Positions 11,925 through 23,819 of a stretch of DNA of 64,000 nt are shown here, piece after piece (position 1 is the first letter of the stretch; each line of letters opens with the position of its first letter). The position numbers and the translations under genes were made by a program. The notes beneath the pieces were generated by a model. The model saw nothing but the letters and a program-made list of their open reading frames with translations, had not been told where the DNA came from and searched no databases. This DNA comes from Spirometra erinaceieuropaei (lineage: Eukaryota > Platyhelminthes > Cestoda > Diphyllobothriidea > Diphyllobothriidae), in assembly GCA_902702965.1 (NCBI GenBank), contig CACRXP010000093.1, positions 572,856 through 636,855 on the forward strand, given 5' to 3'.

Positions 11925-12240
11925 GTAAACGCAGACCAGAAGCGTTTCGGAATTTTTCAAACGTCCTTACACGTCACACGGAGTTGGAAGTTATACAGGA
12001 ACCGGAGGTTACCATCATGAGCCAAGCCCTGAAAATGGGAGTTTCATTGTCAGGGTAAAAAACGTCCGCAATCGTTTACCGGATCTGGTGTGGTTACAAA
12101 CAATACGGACATACTGGAAAAGGGTTAATTACTCGGGATGCGCGTCGCCGAACGCAAAAGAAAATCGAGTAAGACGATTTACTCGGAAAAACACAGACGT
12201 GTTTTCACGTGCAGCGATGCTGGAGCCCCTAACAACGGTG
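11925..12240 (+). pseudogene. Degenerate Penelope-like element fragment (linker and GIY-YIG start)
   Basis: The stretch AAGCGTTTCGGAA...GGAGTTGGAAGTTATACAGGAACCGGAGGTTACC matches, base by base with gaps, the linker between reverse transcriptase and endonuclease in the Penelope copy at 43680-44600. It is followed by CGTTTACCGGATCTGGTGTGG, equivalent to CGTTTATCGGATCTGGTGCAG there. Stops and frameshifts are present, so it is a relic. Confidence 0.5.
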
Positions 12241-13240
12241 TCAGGTATACATATTTTTGCTGGTCGACGATTGCATACCCGTCAAACGGGGGTCCACTTC
12301 TTTCGCAGTTAGCCCTCGCGGAAGGCCGTTGCACTATTCGGCACCCGCGTACGCGGCGGGTAAGTCAATGGGAACCCGTGCAACACCTGAAGTCCACGTT
12401 AGTAACCCGCTCTTATCAGTTGCTCACCGGTTGCCAGAAATGTTCTGGATTACGAAAAAATTCGCACATTATGCATTTAAAGCAAATCCCAGTAAAAACA
12501 AATATCCTCGAAACGAGGCCAGATAAGGAAAGTGGTGTTGGTTTGATGGACGGGGTCGATTAGACTAAAAAAACTACAGTCAGTCTTGTCGGACAAAGAA
12601 GAACTCCGAAGGCAGAATAGAAGAAGTGTTGAGCCGATGAGGTCGTAGCTTGAGAGGACTTCAAGCGAATGGCTTCAAAAGTGAACACAACCTCAAGCAT
12701 CTCTGACTCGTCTGTACACACATATCTCAATTATAAGGGTAGCTAAAGATTCGCAAATATGTTGCACCAAGTCGTCCAATCCTACGAATACATTGTCTCT
12801 TTTCATCAGGATATCGGAGTGCAGATGGCCGCTCTCAAGGGAATATTATTGCGATGTACTTTCAACGTGTAGTTTCAATTTGACAACAATCTATGTAGAC
12901 AGACGGACGGAGACGCTATGGGCTCATTCCTTGATGTCCTTTTAGATAATGCATTCTTTTTTAAGCTATAAGCTCTTGGGTTTCCTTGCCAGATCAACGG
13001 TTTGAGGTAATATGGGCACCCCATGAATGATATATTCGCAGTTGCTCTTGAAAACACGACGTCTCGGATCTACTGGACGAAATAACTTAGGCACATCCAT
13101 CAATCAAATTTACTCTGTAAGAAGATAAATTCAGACCACTCCCCCTTTCTGGGTGAACTTTTAAGTAGAACGCCTGACAGTAGTATTCGACCTAGCGTTT
13201 AACGGCTAATACAACCCGCTTTGGAATTACGTACCATCGA
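12241..13240. other. No feature seen (1 kb)
   Basis: An open frame at 12138-12563 has no recognisable domain and starts in Penelope relic sequence. I do not call it a gene. Confidence 0.35.
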
Positions 13241-13242
13241 AC

Positions 13243-13476
13243 GTGAAGCGTGTTCCAGTGTGCGTTTTGAAACAAAGATTAAAAAGGATCTACTCGAATG
13301 GTAGCGTTGAGGAAGAACTTAGGGTTGTCCACAGTCGCCACCGTCAGAACGGGTACCCCGATCGATTCATTGATAAATATATGACCGAAAGACCGCCTGC
13401 CTACCATCGATCCATCAATCTGGACTTCAATTCCGGATCCACCAAGCTGCTTGGTTACCCTCAACAAGGTACATGA
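13243..13476 (+). pseudogene. Penelope-like reverse transcriptase, C-terminal (thumb) fragment
   Basis: The frame reads LKQRLKRIYSNGSVEEELR and then NGYPDRFIDKYMTER. This matches the conserved NGYPxxFIxKY region after the palm of Penelope-like reverse transcriptases (compare KANGYPHNFVNRCI at about 43900 and GFPDKFIFKYM at about 20560). Both sides are truncated. Confidence 0.7.
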
Positions 13477-13485
13477 GCAAATATC

Positions 13486-14086
13486 TCAGCATATGCGATA
13501 CCACCTGGTTGCTGTGTTGTGTCCAAACTCTACATCTTGCTTAAACGTCTTCCGTCTGTCTCCAGTCACAAAGGCTAGCATTATTATCATCATCTTTGGT
13601 ATGGTTTCTCGGTTGCCCTCAAACACGGAGCCAGTTCGCACTGATTTCGTCGGTGTACTGAAAACCAATGCCGGCCGCGCACATACTTCTCCTATGGAGC
13701 CTCATTGGCTTGCGGCATGCACAGGTCCGGTATGTTGGGAAAAGCCCTTTTTCGTGAAAATAGTGTATCACGTTAGGCATTTCGATTGCTTTCTTAATGC
13801 TGCTAATCCTCGATGGCCCATTCATTTGAGCACGCCTTCTTATAGCACTTATGGGCTTGGATATAGCATTCCGGAACATTAAAAAATGTTTACAAATTTT
13901 ATACCACGGCGACATGTCTGCCTTTCTAAACAAACAGTTATTCGCACACTTGACACTGGCTGCCGTTAATTTAACATGCATATCAGCTATTATGCTATTT
14001 CGCTTGGGCTTACCACTTTCCTTGGTTTTACTTACCTTAGCTGGATAACTAGGAAATCTGAATGTTTTTTCTCTATATTCCTGCAT
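13486..14086 (-). pseudogene. Merlin (IS1595/ISXO2-like) transposase, N-terminal half
   Basis: Two overlapping minus-strand frames (13619-14086, then 13486-13668) together read KAIEMPNVIHYFHEKGLFPTYRTCACRKPMRLHRR, then GIGFQYT, then SVRTGSVFEGNRETIPKM and FGHNTATRWYRI. A CxC zinc-ribbon half, the PMRL segment and the (S)xRTGSxFEG motif are characteristic of the N-terminus of IS1595-family and Merlin transposases. A frameshift separates the two frames. The DDE catalytic core is absent: the sequence runs into a Penelope fragment instead. Confidence 0.7.
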
Positions 14087-14089
14087 TTC

Positions 14090-15700
14090 GTGGAGCAGTT
14101 TAGTCGTTGAACTTGCTGTACGCCTTTGGGGTTCTCGTTTGCTTACGACCTTGTATTTTCATTGGCCAATTTGTCACCCTGATCTCTGGCTTCGGCGTCA
14201 TTATTGGACAGACGTTATATTTTGTTTACTTAATTTTTATGGTACTGAATAGCAATTTAATTAATTTTCCGCTGCCCATCGAAGTCAGCCGAGACTTCCC
14301 TTAGTTTTCACTTTTTTCAGCAACACCCAACACAAAAATGCGCTTTCTGTTCGTACACCTACTCTTTCACTTGTCCCACGCGTACCACCGATCCCGTAAG
14401 ACTGGAGGACCTTTCCTGAATTATCAGTCTCATACGGCGTCCCTGGTATGGAGGTTTGAAGGGCAAAAGTTAAAATCGCCAGTAAACAGTAAATATGAAT
14501 GAGAGGGTTAAGGCATTCATGGCTCAGGAGCTATAGTGTAATAGTGTTTATAGGCAAAATGAGAGGAAGAGGGAAGTTGTCTGGCAGTTAGCAGTATTCC
14601 TGTTTTCTCGATGTAACGCGACGTCGCAGGAGGCGTTAGCACACATACTAAATTAGGTTTTGGCTAAAGTAGTGTTAGGGACTGAAAAATGTTTTTATCG
14701 CGGGCAAACGGCTGGGATGGCTAACCATATGCCTACTGTCTCAGTAATCTTGACTATCAGTTAACGCAGGAAGCCGGAGTGTCTCTCTTCACTTTCTAAA
14801 TGACTCGGAACGCTTGGTTGACGTCTCTTCCGGGCCGGTGTCAACCGAGCAAGCCATAATTGCGCAATAAATGGAAGCGAGGTATGTTTTGTACCTCGGG
14901 TCAACATCAAATAAACTGATGAGCCTGTCTAACTAGGATGACGGTAATAGGTGTAATACGGGTGGGTCCCTCTGGCGCATACAAAAATAAATCGACCAAA
15001 TAAAATGAGAGAAAATGAAAGACAACATCGAAAGCCTTTAAATGCGCTAAGAAATTAAATGGTAATTAAGCGTAGAAATTCGAAAAAATAACCAAAAACG
15101 ATAGTTAAGGAAATTGAATACACTTTGGTTAACTGTATGACGGAAAGTCTGGTGTTAATAGAAACGGCAGCCAATGAGAGCTGGGAGCAGACATTTATCG
15201 AAAGCGCAAATAAAGCAGATTGAAACCTATACCCGGAGACGCAATCATTGTTAGAAAGTTACGGAAAATTCAAAACGAAGAACGAGAAGGAAGTATAACA
15301 TGGTAATCTAAATGACACAATGGAAGAATAGAAAGAACACGTCTATTAATTTAAAGAGGTATGGCTTGCAAATAGATGTACACGTATATGTATACCTATA
15401 CATCTTGGGATTAAGTGACGGCTCAGCAGGAAAAACATCCTCAAAGTCAATGAGAAAAACATAATTTCGCGCGTCCATGAAAATGAAAACATCACCATCC
15501 GTAAGTAGATTACAGTCGAAATAGTCGGAAACAGCGATAGACCGTAAACTGAATCTTTTTTTAAAACCCACAACACTGTGGAAATAAACTGCAAGACAAC
15601 AACGATCTCAGAGGAACATCCAACGGCATTTGAGTAGATAATGGAAAAATTGAAGTACAAAGATGTGGTGTAATATTGTCAAGACAAAAGACTGCTGCCG
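14090..15700. other. No feature seen (1.6 kb)
   Basis: Low-complexity purine-rich stretches occur near 15000-15660, but no gene is supported. I looked here for a terminal repeat of the adjacent Merlin relic and did not find one. Confidence 0.35.
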
Positions 15701-15724
15701 AAAAGTTGGAAACGTAAATGCTGC

Positions 15725-15925
15725 GGAACAATGGGGCATCAAATTCCCAGGAAACACACTGACGGTTTCGTCTTCACAGGTACCCGCTGTGGCAACACAG
15801 AGGCGCCACGAAAATTTCCAATATTTGTAGGCAGCCAGCCAACAATCATGAAGGCTATAAAAATCTACATGTCATTCGTAAGAGGAGTGAAAGCCTTCCA
15901 AAAATCTATTCCACTTCAAAACGTG
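15725..15925 (+). pseudogene. Merlin transposase N-terminal fragment
   Basis: The reading TDGFVFTGTRCGNTEAPRKF and then IFVGSQPTIMKAIKIYMSFVRGV follows the order of the zinc-ribbon end, the (F)xGS motif and the following helix in Merlin transposases (compare GIGFQYT..SVFEGNRETIPKMMIIMLAFVTG at 13486-13700). It is truncated and abuts the Rex1-like retrotransposon. Confidence 0.45.
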
Positions 15926-15979
15926 CACTGCTTGCCAAGCCTGAGAGAAAGGTTAAGGTTCGCAACACGTCCGCCCAAA

Positions 15980-18027
15980 AAATTCTCATGCTTCAGACTT
16001 GCATTTCTTTTACCATCCCCACTTTCCTTGAACATTCTAATGTTGAATCCTGTTCTTCCAACCTGACAGCGTTTTTAAAGGAAATTTTCGATATTTGCTG
16101 CCCTTTTGATACTGTTATGGTACGACCGGATAGAATTTCTTCCTCCTATCTGAAATCGTTAAGACGTAAAAAAGAACTCCTTTACAAGCTAGGCTTACGT
16201 GATAACATTAAGGACGTTACCGTCTTAATAAAAACAGAGATTGACAGGCTAAATAGCCTGTTTGTCAGCCAACTTTTTTCCTCTTCTTACTCCCCCCCTT
16301 TCCCCCCTTCCTCAGCTGAGATTTGGAAAAATCTTAAGCGTCTCACTGGTCATCGCAACACGCTGGCGCATGTGGATGCAGATTTAGACTCCCTAAATAA
16401 AATTTTATATTTAGTCAGAATGACTCCCATCTTCCCTTAGAAGACATTCTCCTATCACCGAGTGCATTCCAACCCGTGTCTTTGGCAACAGTAGAGAAAC
16501 ACCTTAAAAAGGTTCGTGGATCAACAGCTGCCGGACCGGATGGTGTCTCGCCTTTTCTTCTTAAATCTTGCAGTTCTCAGATAGCCCCTATTTTAACGCA
16601 CCTAATCAATATGTCTTTCATGGAGTCCAAGATTCCCGACGCCTGGCGTACAGTGAGAATCACTCCCATCCCTAAAAAGCCCGCTAACTTTGGTCCTAAA
16701 TCTTTTCGCCCAATTGCCTGCTCCTCTGCAATACTAAAGCTTGCTGAAAGAGTTGCCCTAGATATCATAAAGCCTTTTTCTTCCAGTTTTTCCGACCCCT
16801 TACAATTTGCGTACAAAGCTAAACGGAGTACTTTAGATGCTGTCGCTCTAGTGGTCCACTCTGCTCTCAAAGCATTAGACAAGGGTTGCCGCGAGTATGC
16901 GTGCGCTTTTCTGGATTACTCCTCCGCCTTCAATACCGTCCCGCGTCCTCTTCTCCTTTCCAAAACCTTCGCATGTCGCTCTCCAGGCTCGGTCGTCTCT
17001 TGGCTAAGCGATTATTTTAGCTTCCGCACCCAATGTGTCCAATCTGGCAAGCGAAAATCTTCGACCCTTCCCAATGACTGCGGTTTTCTTCAAGGTTCCA
17101 TTCTATCCCCTCACCTTTTCTCCCTCCACACTGATGATCTCAGGTCCCCTAATGACTGTCTTCTGATCAAGTATGCTGACGATGTGGTTGTTGGACACCC
17201 TCTCAAAAGTCAGACACACCTCCGGTCTCTAAAGGATGGCCTAAACCATGTCCTAGCGTGGTCGGAGGAAAATGGTCTCCTAATTAACAACCAAAAATCC
17301 GTTCAGTGTATTTTTCGACTGCGGCCCTCTCCTAACCCTGATTCCTCTGACATTCTTCCTAATGAGGTATCCTCTTTCAGGTATCTCGGCGTTACTTTGT
17401 CCTCAAATCTTTCTTTTTCCCTCCATATTGAGTCCATATTTATTAAAGTTCGTAAACTCCTTTACTACATTCGTCGTTTGCGTTCCTACTACACACCTCA
17501 ACCCTTAGTCTGGCGGTTCATTGATGCCTGCATTCTTCCTCTTATCCTATACTGTTCTCCTGTCGTTTTTGCTGCTCTGTTAAAAAAGGATCTTTTAATT
17601 TTGAAACGAATCCTCCGCATGCTCTCTTCTGCTGCTGGCGTTTCTCATATTTTTTTAGTTGACACAATCTTACAACGACACTTCAATGCGGTCAAGCAAT
17701 TTGCTGGTCGAATTCTAGATGACGTTGCCCATCCCCTACATTCCGATCTTATGGCTGCCAAGTCTTCCCGCCCGATGCGCCGCAACTTCCGTCTTATACC
17801 CTGTCGCACATCGGCTTATCGAGCCTCTGTATTGCCATTCCTAGCGCGCTATCTTACGTGCGAAGAGACAGAAATACAGAAGCTCAGACTTGAACTATCC
17901 CAATAATAATCGTTTCTTTGACTGTTGAATAATCTCTTAACTTATTTAATACCCACAGTGAATGGAGCCAATTTTTTGCTGAAAATTTTGAACTTACGAT
18001 TTCGAAATAAAGCGCATTTCCTCTCTA
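15980..18027 (+). mobile_element. CR1-superclade (Rex1/L2-like) non-LTR retrotransposon, 5'-truncated
   Basis: Reverse transcriptase coding sequence is followed by a ~120-bp untranslated 3' end that finishes near 18027. The second, more decayed copy at 46322-47313 shares the coding and 3' untranslated sequence, including GAGACAGAAATACAGAAGCT and the final ..AAATAAAGC..ATTTCCTCT, which fixes the 3' boundary. The endonuclease part is missing. The upstream portion (15988-16440) is the linker and fingers region in another frame, ending in a stop at 16440. Confidence 0.8.
16476..17906 (+). pseudogene. Rex1/L2-like reverse transcriptase
   Basis: This frame of 476 codons carries KVRGSTAAGPDGVSPFLLK at 12-30, SFRPIACSS near 76-84, FLDYSSAFNTVPR at 145-157 (catalytic D147), GFLQGSILSPHLF at 203-215 and KYADD at 232-236. 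In the fourth motif the usual Pro before QGS is Leu. The C-terminal part (FRYLGV near 306) is also present. The palm is intact, so this copy is fairly young, but the preceding linker (15988-16440) is out of frame by a stop and there is no endonuclease. The function is element reverse transcription; this copy is probably inactive. Confidence 0.9.
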
Positions 18028-18304
18028 AAAAAAATAGCCCGGCATCGCCAAAGTGAAGTGCGAGTCTGCCATGCGATGGCAGTGGGGCGCTGCGGCATGT
18101 GCTGAGATGAATGCACCGCAACCCTCCATAGCTAAATCGTACTGCTTGGCGGCCCAGGGGTAGACGTGCAGACTGATGAGGCATAAGTGAGTCGCCGAAA
18201 AAACAACGTTGGTAAACAAAATAGTCGATTATGCGTGCTCAGAATGTACCATACGAAGCAACAGAAGGGGACAGTCCGGGAAGTAAACATTTTGCAAATG
18301 CAAC

Positions 18305-18420
18305 TACAGGCGGACACACCAATGAAGTTAAGGCGTTCTGGAGTCACCTGAAAAGGTGATATTATGAATGAGGCCACGTGACAGGTCGAGCCGCCTGGGT
18401 CCACATTGACGCGACACAAG
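18305..18420 (+). pseudogene. Merlin transposase C-terminal fragment
   Basis: GGHTNEVKAFWSHLKR, then a stop, then GHVTGRAAWVHID aligns with GRHTNDIEACWSRLKR and GPVCGRAVWAHID of the element at 62264-62563. In Merlin/ISXO2 transposases this is the block holding the last acidic residue (HTxxIExxWxxLK). Stops interrupt it and no terminal repeats are seen nearby. Confidence 0.65.
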
Positions 18421-18769
18421 GACATTGCCTATCACCCCTAAAATATACTACACTATATGTAATATCGTCTAGGGTATGGACCAAAGACCAGCGACCTAAA
18501 ACAAGTATTGGAACTGTTGCATGGCAGCCAATTCTCTCAACTGTAAGAATGTTCATATGTGTCAATTGATTTTAAAAGACACGACTTCTGGCATGCCGGT
18601 GAGTGCGGACAAAGCTTTTGTATGACATCTAACATGTCCGAGGTAAGGAGCGCAATAATGCGTCTACATAGACATTTCTCGAATTAGAATGAGTCCTTCG
18701 GGAAAAAGAACATGCTTTATTTCGTAGATTTCCGAGTCTGGTTCCCCAGTCCGTCGTCAGCCGTGTAGT

Positions 18770-19240
18770 AAGTGTGAAGAAGCATGCCCAAAAATCGATA
18801 TTGCTTTGTCAGATACATGATGTTTCATGAGCGGCCATTTAACGGTATTAAAAAATCTCACAATTAGAAACTTTTTAAAAACCGAATTATACTCTTCCTT
18901 TGAGTATGAAAAATGGAAGAAGACGTGATTTTCTACCGAAGAAGTAAAAGAATAAATATTTTGATGCATGTTTTCCATGAAATATAATTGAATTTTCAAG
19001 GGCATCGAAAATCAAAGAGAAAATTGCACACTACTCTAGTAGTCGTTTTTGCAGCGTATATATCTTGCATGCAGCCGAAAATAAGTTCTTTCGAAAGCCG
19101 ACACCCTGAGGTAACTGGATCATTATAGATTTATGCTGCGTCATGATTAGTTTTACAACACTACTTAATTTATCTTTTCGAAACGAGAACCCATTTCGAA
19201 ATTTTGGTTGAGATTTCATGAGTTGGCACATCTACTGTAA
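18770..19240 (+). repeat. AT-rich interspersed repeat, family F (single arm)
   Basis: It shares in order, with the arms at 49990-50475 and 58540-58925, the words AAACTTTTTAAAAACCGAATTATA, GTTTTCCATGAAATATAATTGAATTTTCAAGG, GCCGAAAA, CCTGAGGTAACTG, TTTTACAACACTACTT and ATTTCATGAGTTGGCACATCTACTGTA. The copy is single here rather than folded back. No coding sequence is conserved across copies. Confidence 0.75.
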
Positions 19241-19499
19241 TTAACAAAATTATTTTTGAGGAAGTTCAAGTCGGTGAACGTGCGTTTTCGATTATTCTTC
19301 AGCAGCGAAGAGTGAGAAGTAAAACAGCGTATGAACAGCAGTCATTAAGTAGGGTAAATGTGTAGGGCAGCGGGAGATTTATAGTCTTGTTTCTGTCAGC
19401 GGTGAGGGAAAGGGAATAGGTACGGTAATCTGACGGAGTTGTGCTTTGTTTCGTCGCTGCAGCACGACGTACCATGACGCGTGTCTGTAATTTCATGAC

Positions 19500-20642
19500 T
19501 CAGCTTTGACCAGGGTAATAGGAGGGCCTTAATGAAGGCCTTCTGCGAGCACACAGCTAGTTTCTTCAGACGTATGGACACAGCTTCTTCTATCGTAAGT
19601 ATGCGCTGATATAGGCGTTCGGAGTGTCTTGCGGGCGCATTATATATGACATGGAATGCTTGTATGTTATTACCGACAAAGGCAAGGGAGACTGGAATGG
19701 AAATTTCTGGCCATCGTTGTCCGTAAGTCATGCCCAACCCCGAAGTGTGGAACACCCGAGGCTCGAACTTGCGACCTGTTAGTTATTAGTCCACGCCTCT
19801 AACCACTGGGCTACGAGCCCATTGCCCTGTCGGTTTCGATCGGGAACATACAATAGTAGGGGACGCCCACCGATCGTTCTTACGGAAATCACTTGTTCCG
19901 TTGTGCCTTACGGGCTCTCCCTCGAGTCCAACCAGCAACCGCACAGCGGCGTGTGATATAGGCAATATGGTATTACCGACAAAAACAAGGCCATTCTAGT
20001 TTCCCTGGTCTTTGTCGACAATACCTTACTGCCTATGTAATGCGCCGCTGTGCGGCTGCTGCTTGGACTTGAGGGAGAGCCCGTAAGGCACAACGGAACA
20101 AGTGAGTTCCGTAAGAACGATCGGTGAGCGTCCCCTACCACGGAACGCTTGGTTGCCATCTACCTGATGACCGATGTCAACCACGTGAACCGCAACAGCG
20201 CCAGAAATGGACTTTTCCTCGCTTTTGTAAAGCCAGGCAGGATGGCGCTCTCGCACTCGCTTGGAAATGCGCCTTGTCGTTCCGCCAATATAACCCGCTC
20301 CGAAGGAACAAGTGAACGCGTAGACGCACACTGAAGAGGTCTCAAACTACATCTAATCTTCGCCTTCAAGGTCGAGAAGCGGGGTGCTAGAGAAAATTAG
20401 CATTATTCTAGCGGCAGAGTACGTGCGTGCAATAGCAAAGTTTAGAAGACGTTTTAGAATGTCACAGACTGGGTCTCCCAAAATTGCAAAGTGAGAAATA
20501 ATTCTTTCTTGTCCACCGTTGGTAAATTCAATTTGGGTGAATGATCTTCCATATATTTAAAAATGAATTTATCGGGGAAACCAGTTTCTCGTAGTGTTTC
20601 GTATGAGCCGTACAAATGTCTCTGCGCAGACTCAAGTAGCAA
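19500..20642 (-). pseudogene. Penelope-like element (family P2): RT end plus GIY-YIG endonuclease, split by a SINE
   Basis: Minus-strand order: 20642-20454 reads RETGFPDKFIFKYMEDHSP, the end of the reverse transcriptase. 20340-20152 reads SSVCVYAFTCSFGAGYIGGTTRR and AVAVHVVDIGHQVDGNQAF, a GIY-YIG nuclease with the YIG half-motif and conserved RR. After the SINE insertion, 19652-19500 continues HVIYNAP, AVSIRLKKLAVCSQKAF and LLPWSK. The first segment has frameshifts, so the copy is dead. The same C-terminal block occurs in the relic at 59100-59600. Penelope elements use the nuclease to prime insertion. Confidence 0.75.
19663..20141. mobile_element. Inverted SINE insertion with target duplication
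   Basis: A 479-bp insertion is flanked by GGAATGCTTG (19653-19662) and GGAACGCTTG (20142-20151), 9 of 10 identical. Removing it rejoins the Penelope nuclease frame (..DGNQAF + HVIYN..). Inside, a ~135-bp block (19858-19990) is repeated in inverted orientation at about 20003-20141. The minus strand of the left half carries a tRNA-like head at about 19761-19822 (A box TAGCCCAGTGGTTAGAGG, B box GCAAGTTCGAGCC), as in Pol III SINEs. Confidence 0.75.
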
Positions 20643-20689
20643 TTTTCAGGCCAAACTAATACTTTCCAGGCATTCTCCACTGGAGCATT

Positions 20690-22145
20690 ACCAAAAAGGA
20701 GTGTTATTCAACCGGATTACTCACCTGCCGAGAGAATGAAACACCGCGAAATTGTTATAGAATTGAGAACAAGGCAAGCCAACGGAGAAAAAAATTGGCA
20801 ATCCACAACGGCCGCGTAGTAAAAAGACATTCTTCTCCCCTCTAGATCAAGCCGATCTGAATGACCACACAGATACCCCAATAGCCTGCGTCGGGGTTGA
20901 AAACAAATATCACATGAACGTCAAACTCATATCCATTTATACTAACGCGCAACATGAACTTTCGAAGCTGGATGAACTCCGCTCCCATATCTACGACTTC
21001 CACACAGACGTTATCTGAATAACAGGATCATGGTTGTCCGAACAGGTTGATGATAGGGAGCTCAAGCTTCTTGGATTTCTACTGGTCCGCAGGGACAGAT
21101 AAGACATAAGGGGTGGAGGTATAGTAACATTTGTTAAGAATGGCTTGTAGGTTTGAGAAAAAAACTGCCAAATTCACTTGTAGTACGGAAGCATTATGGC
21201 TGACCATAAGGGCACATGGCTCTTTCAGCCTCGATAGATTGACAGTATATCGTCCCCTGAGAAATGACCCTGACGCAGATACTCAACTACTGGAGGAGCT
21301 CAGATTATTTTCAACGCGGCCGACTACTCTCGTCGATGGGGATTTTAATGGATCTCACATAAACTGGACCTCGACCTCAGCCGACTGCTCAGAAGCAGCA
21401 TTCGACCAGCAGCTACTGCGTACCTCCGACAATCTGCTTCTCACCCAACATATAATGTTTGTTACAAGAGTTCAAGAGGGTCAACAGATGAACTGCCTCG
21501 ATCTTGCGTTCACCAAGACGTCTGACAACATGGACGTTGTGAATTGCCCCCGCCCGTTGAGTCAGAGTGACCATGTAGTTCTTGTGTGGGAATACACCTT
21601 ATTGTCCCTGCCTGCAAAACCGCTCTATTTCCGACCCAGTATTTTTTGCGGCGATTTCAGACAGATGAGAAAGGATATTAGTCCTATCGACTGGGCATGC
21701 ACATTCTCCAGCGATATCAAAGAGGTTTAGTGTCAGTTCAAACAGATAGTCCACAACCTCATCTCCAACCACCGCCCAATCATGCGCAGAAGACTAATGA
21801 ATAGACTCCGCCGGTTGACTCCGTCCTTAAAGAAGGAAGTTAACAAGAAGAGGAAGATATGGAAAAGATCCCTGTCTGGCCGGACGCCAGAATCCCTAAG
21901 CAGTTATAAGATACAGAGAAGTTGGGTCAACATTCTCATCGCCAGAGATCAGAAAGCCTTTTAAAAGGATCGTATGAACCGCGCCATGGTTTAACCCCTA
22001 AGCCCTTTATAGCTACATAAGACAGAGCACACGGAACAAAGATCCCATCCCACTGCCGCGAACGGCCGAGGAAACGGAAATCTACGATAACAAGGACAAG
22101 GCTGAACACCTCTCTCAGTTCTTCCGGTCTGTCGTGACAAGTTTA
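20690..22145 (+). pseudogene. CR1-lineage retrotransposon fragment: end of ORF1, endonuclease, linker
   Basis: 20690-20840 reads PDYSPAERMKHREIVIELR and HNGRVVKR, the ORF1 C-terminus. 20930-21070 reads YTNAQHELSKLDEL and TGSWLSEQ. The long frame 21131-21730 has TVYRP, VDGDFNGSHINW and PLSQSDHVVLVWEY, so the GDFN and SDH endonuclease motifs are present. The linker (21780-22145) reads KDPIPLPR-like and KAEHLSQFFRS, where similarity stops abruptly before the reverse transcriptase. Several stops (for example DVI* near 21016 and *DIRGG near 21100) break the frame. Confidence 0.8.
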
Positions 22146-23014
22146 GGCAACCACATTTACGTAACTATTTTTACAAGTACTTCAGTATCAACATCTGAAA
22201 CCAATACAACGCTTTCCTTCAAACGATGATATGTGAAATGGTAGTCCGTATTATTGAGTTTAACGGAGGAGCTTCTAGGTAGACGTGGTATAGATGTGCT
22301 TGTGTGTCCCTCCATAGAATAAAACTTGAGTCTGAATTATAATCAGTTTATCAGTTAAGGTTGTGTGCAATGATAGCTGCCTTGATTCCATTTCTTCTGA
22401 TAACTGCAAATAAACTACCGTTATTTGGTGTAAATCACGAGTGCCGATGATTCAGCGCTCACTTTAGTTATTGCTTCGGCAATCCTTTGGGGTACGTTTA
22501 GCGGGATCCGCTTCATGCATTACTCAAGAAACACGAGACAGCACCGCAGCAGTAATTATCAGGACGCATTACTGCTATGGCAAAGAATGCGTGCTCTATA
22601 GAGTGCTGCAAAAATGCTTCGACATTAGTTTGTCGGTGGATGTTAGTAGTTAGGCCTGTTTGCCTAATCCGATACGGCACATGTTAATTTTGCGTAACTT
22701 ACATTCCAACTTGAACTTGCAGAGGTAAATAGAAAGATGTAAGACGAATGTCGACAAATCTTCCATTTTTTGTATAGAGTAGGCCTAAGTGTCCATATGC
22801 AGACAGTTTCGTGATCCGGAGGGCTGCGAATAAAACATGTGTAAGAGTCCATGCTAAGTGTCCGCCGGGTAAAGTGTTTCAGACCGGATGGGTAAACCTA
22901 GGCGCAGGACAAAGGAACCCGTGATAGTTCGCGGCTTTCCCTACTCTTCTGTTGAGATCTACCATATCCAAAATAAGCAGCTTACTGTCTTCTTCCATAA
23001 TTTCCTCTTTACAG
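22146..23014. other. No feature seen
   Basis: No supported gene or repeat. It lies upstream of the first candidate exon of gene A and may be intronic. Confidence 0.35.
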
Positions 23015-23088
23015 GAAGAGTAAATTGTGTTGCGCTGATTCCACGGATCCTTGACATGTACACATTTACGAGGATACTCTTAAAGCAG
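23015..23088 (+). CDS. Gene A, tentative upstream exon
   Basis: The segment lies between a good acceptor (TTCTTCCATAATTTCCTCTTTACAG) and a good donor (AAGCAG/GTAAAA). It encodes RVNCVALIPRILDMYTFTRILLKQ after two bases of a split codon and ends in phase 0, which fits the next candidate exon. There is no paralogue to confirm it, because the matching part of gene B would lie outside the window. It is supported only by splice signals and phase. Confidence 0.3.
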
Positions 23089-23819
23089 GTAAAAACCGTA
23101 AGGCCGCAGTCTAGCATGCTTGTTCTCTGTGCGGTCTCGTTTAAATGTCCCTAAAGTTACTCTTTTTAAGCTGGCCGCCACGGGCTCCGACAACTAACCA
23201 ATCAGCGTACATTCATACTTGCCGCACACATTGGTCGAAATCTTCGGCCGCCTACAAATTTTAGTCGTCTGAAGGTCTAATTTTTGATCGATGAGTTAGA
23301 ATCAAGTGTGTGGCCTTTAACCAGTGGATGTTACTGACAATACTGGCTTGAAGACCAACTCCAGCAACTGACCACATTTAATTTACAGTGTTCCACCTTT
23401 TTTAATTTCATACGCTTTTGATCCGCGTATCTGGACTTACTTTAACATGCTTCTATCCAATTATCACAGGCGACTGTTGTTGATGATGTTGCTGATGACT
23501 GACATTATCATTGCTTTATTACATAGCGAGCGGTAGAGAATGAAGGTCTTTATTCATTATTTATCGCGAGAGGATATGGCATTTTGGCACAGCGTTTATT
23601 TTAGACGGAAGCAGGATGTTCAGTTCAATTTAGGCTGACCAACTGTGAACATTCGCTGAATAGGAAAAAATAATATTAACAGCCTTTCGTAGATGATAAA
23701 CAAAGCACACATTGACAGGCAAATTCTTTACCCTCAATGTCACAAGATATCTGGTCTAAAAATAAACTTTTACTGAAATGCATGGTATTAGCATCCAACA
23801 TCGCACCCAGCTGATTTAG

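Noticed and set aside
18173..18200. CTGATGAGGC...GCCGAAA, resembling a hammerhead core
   Set aside because: Stem II is only three pairs and I find no plausible stem III or stem I around it.
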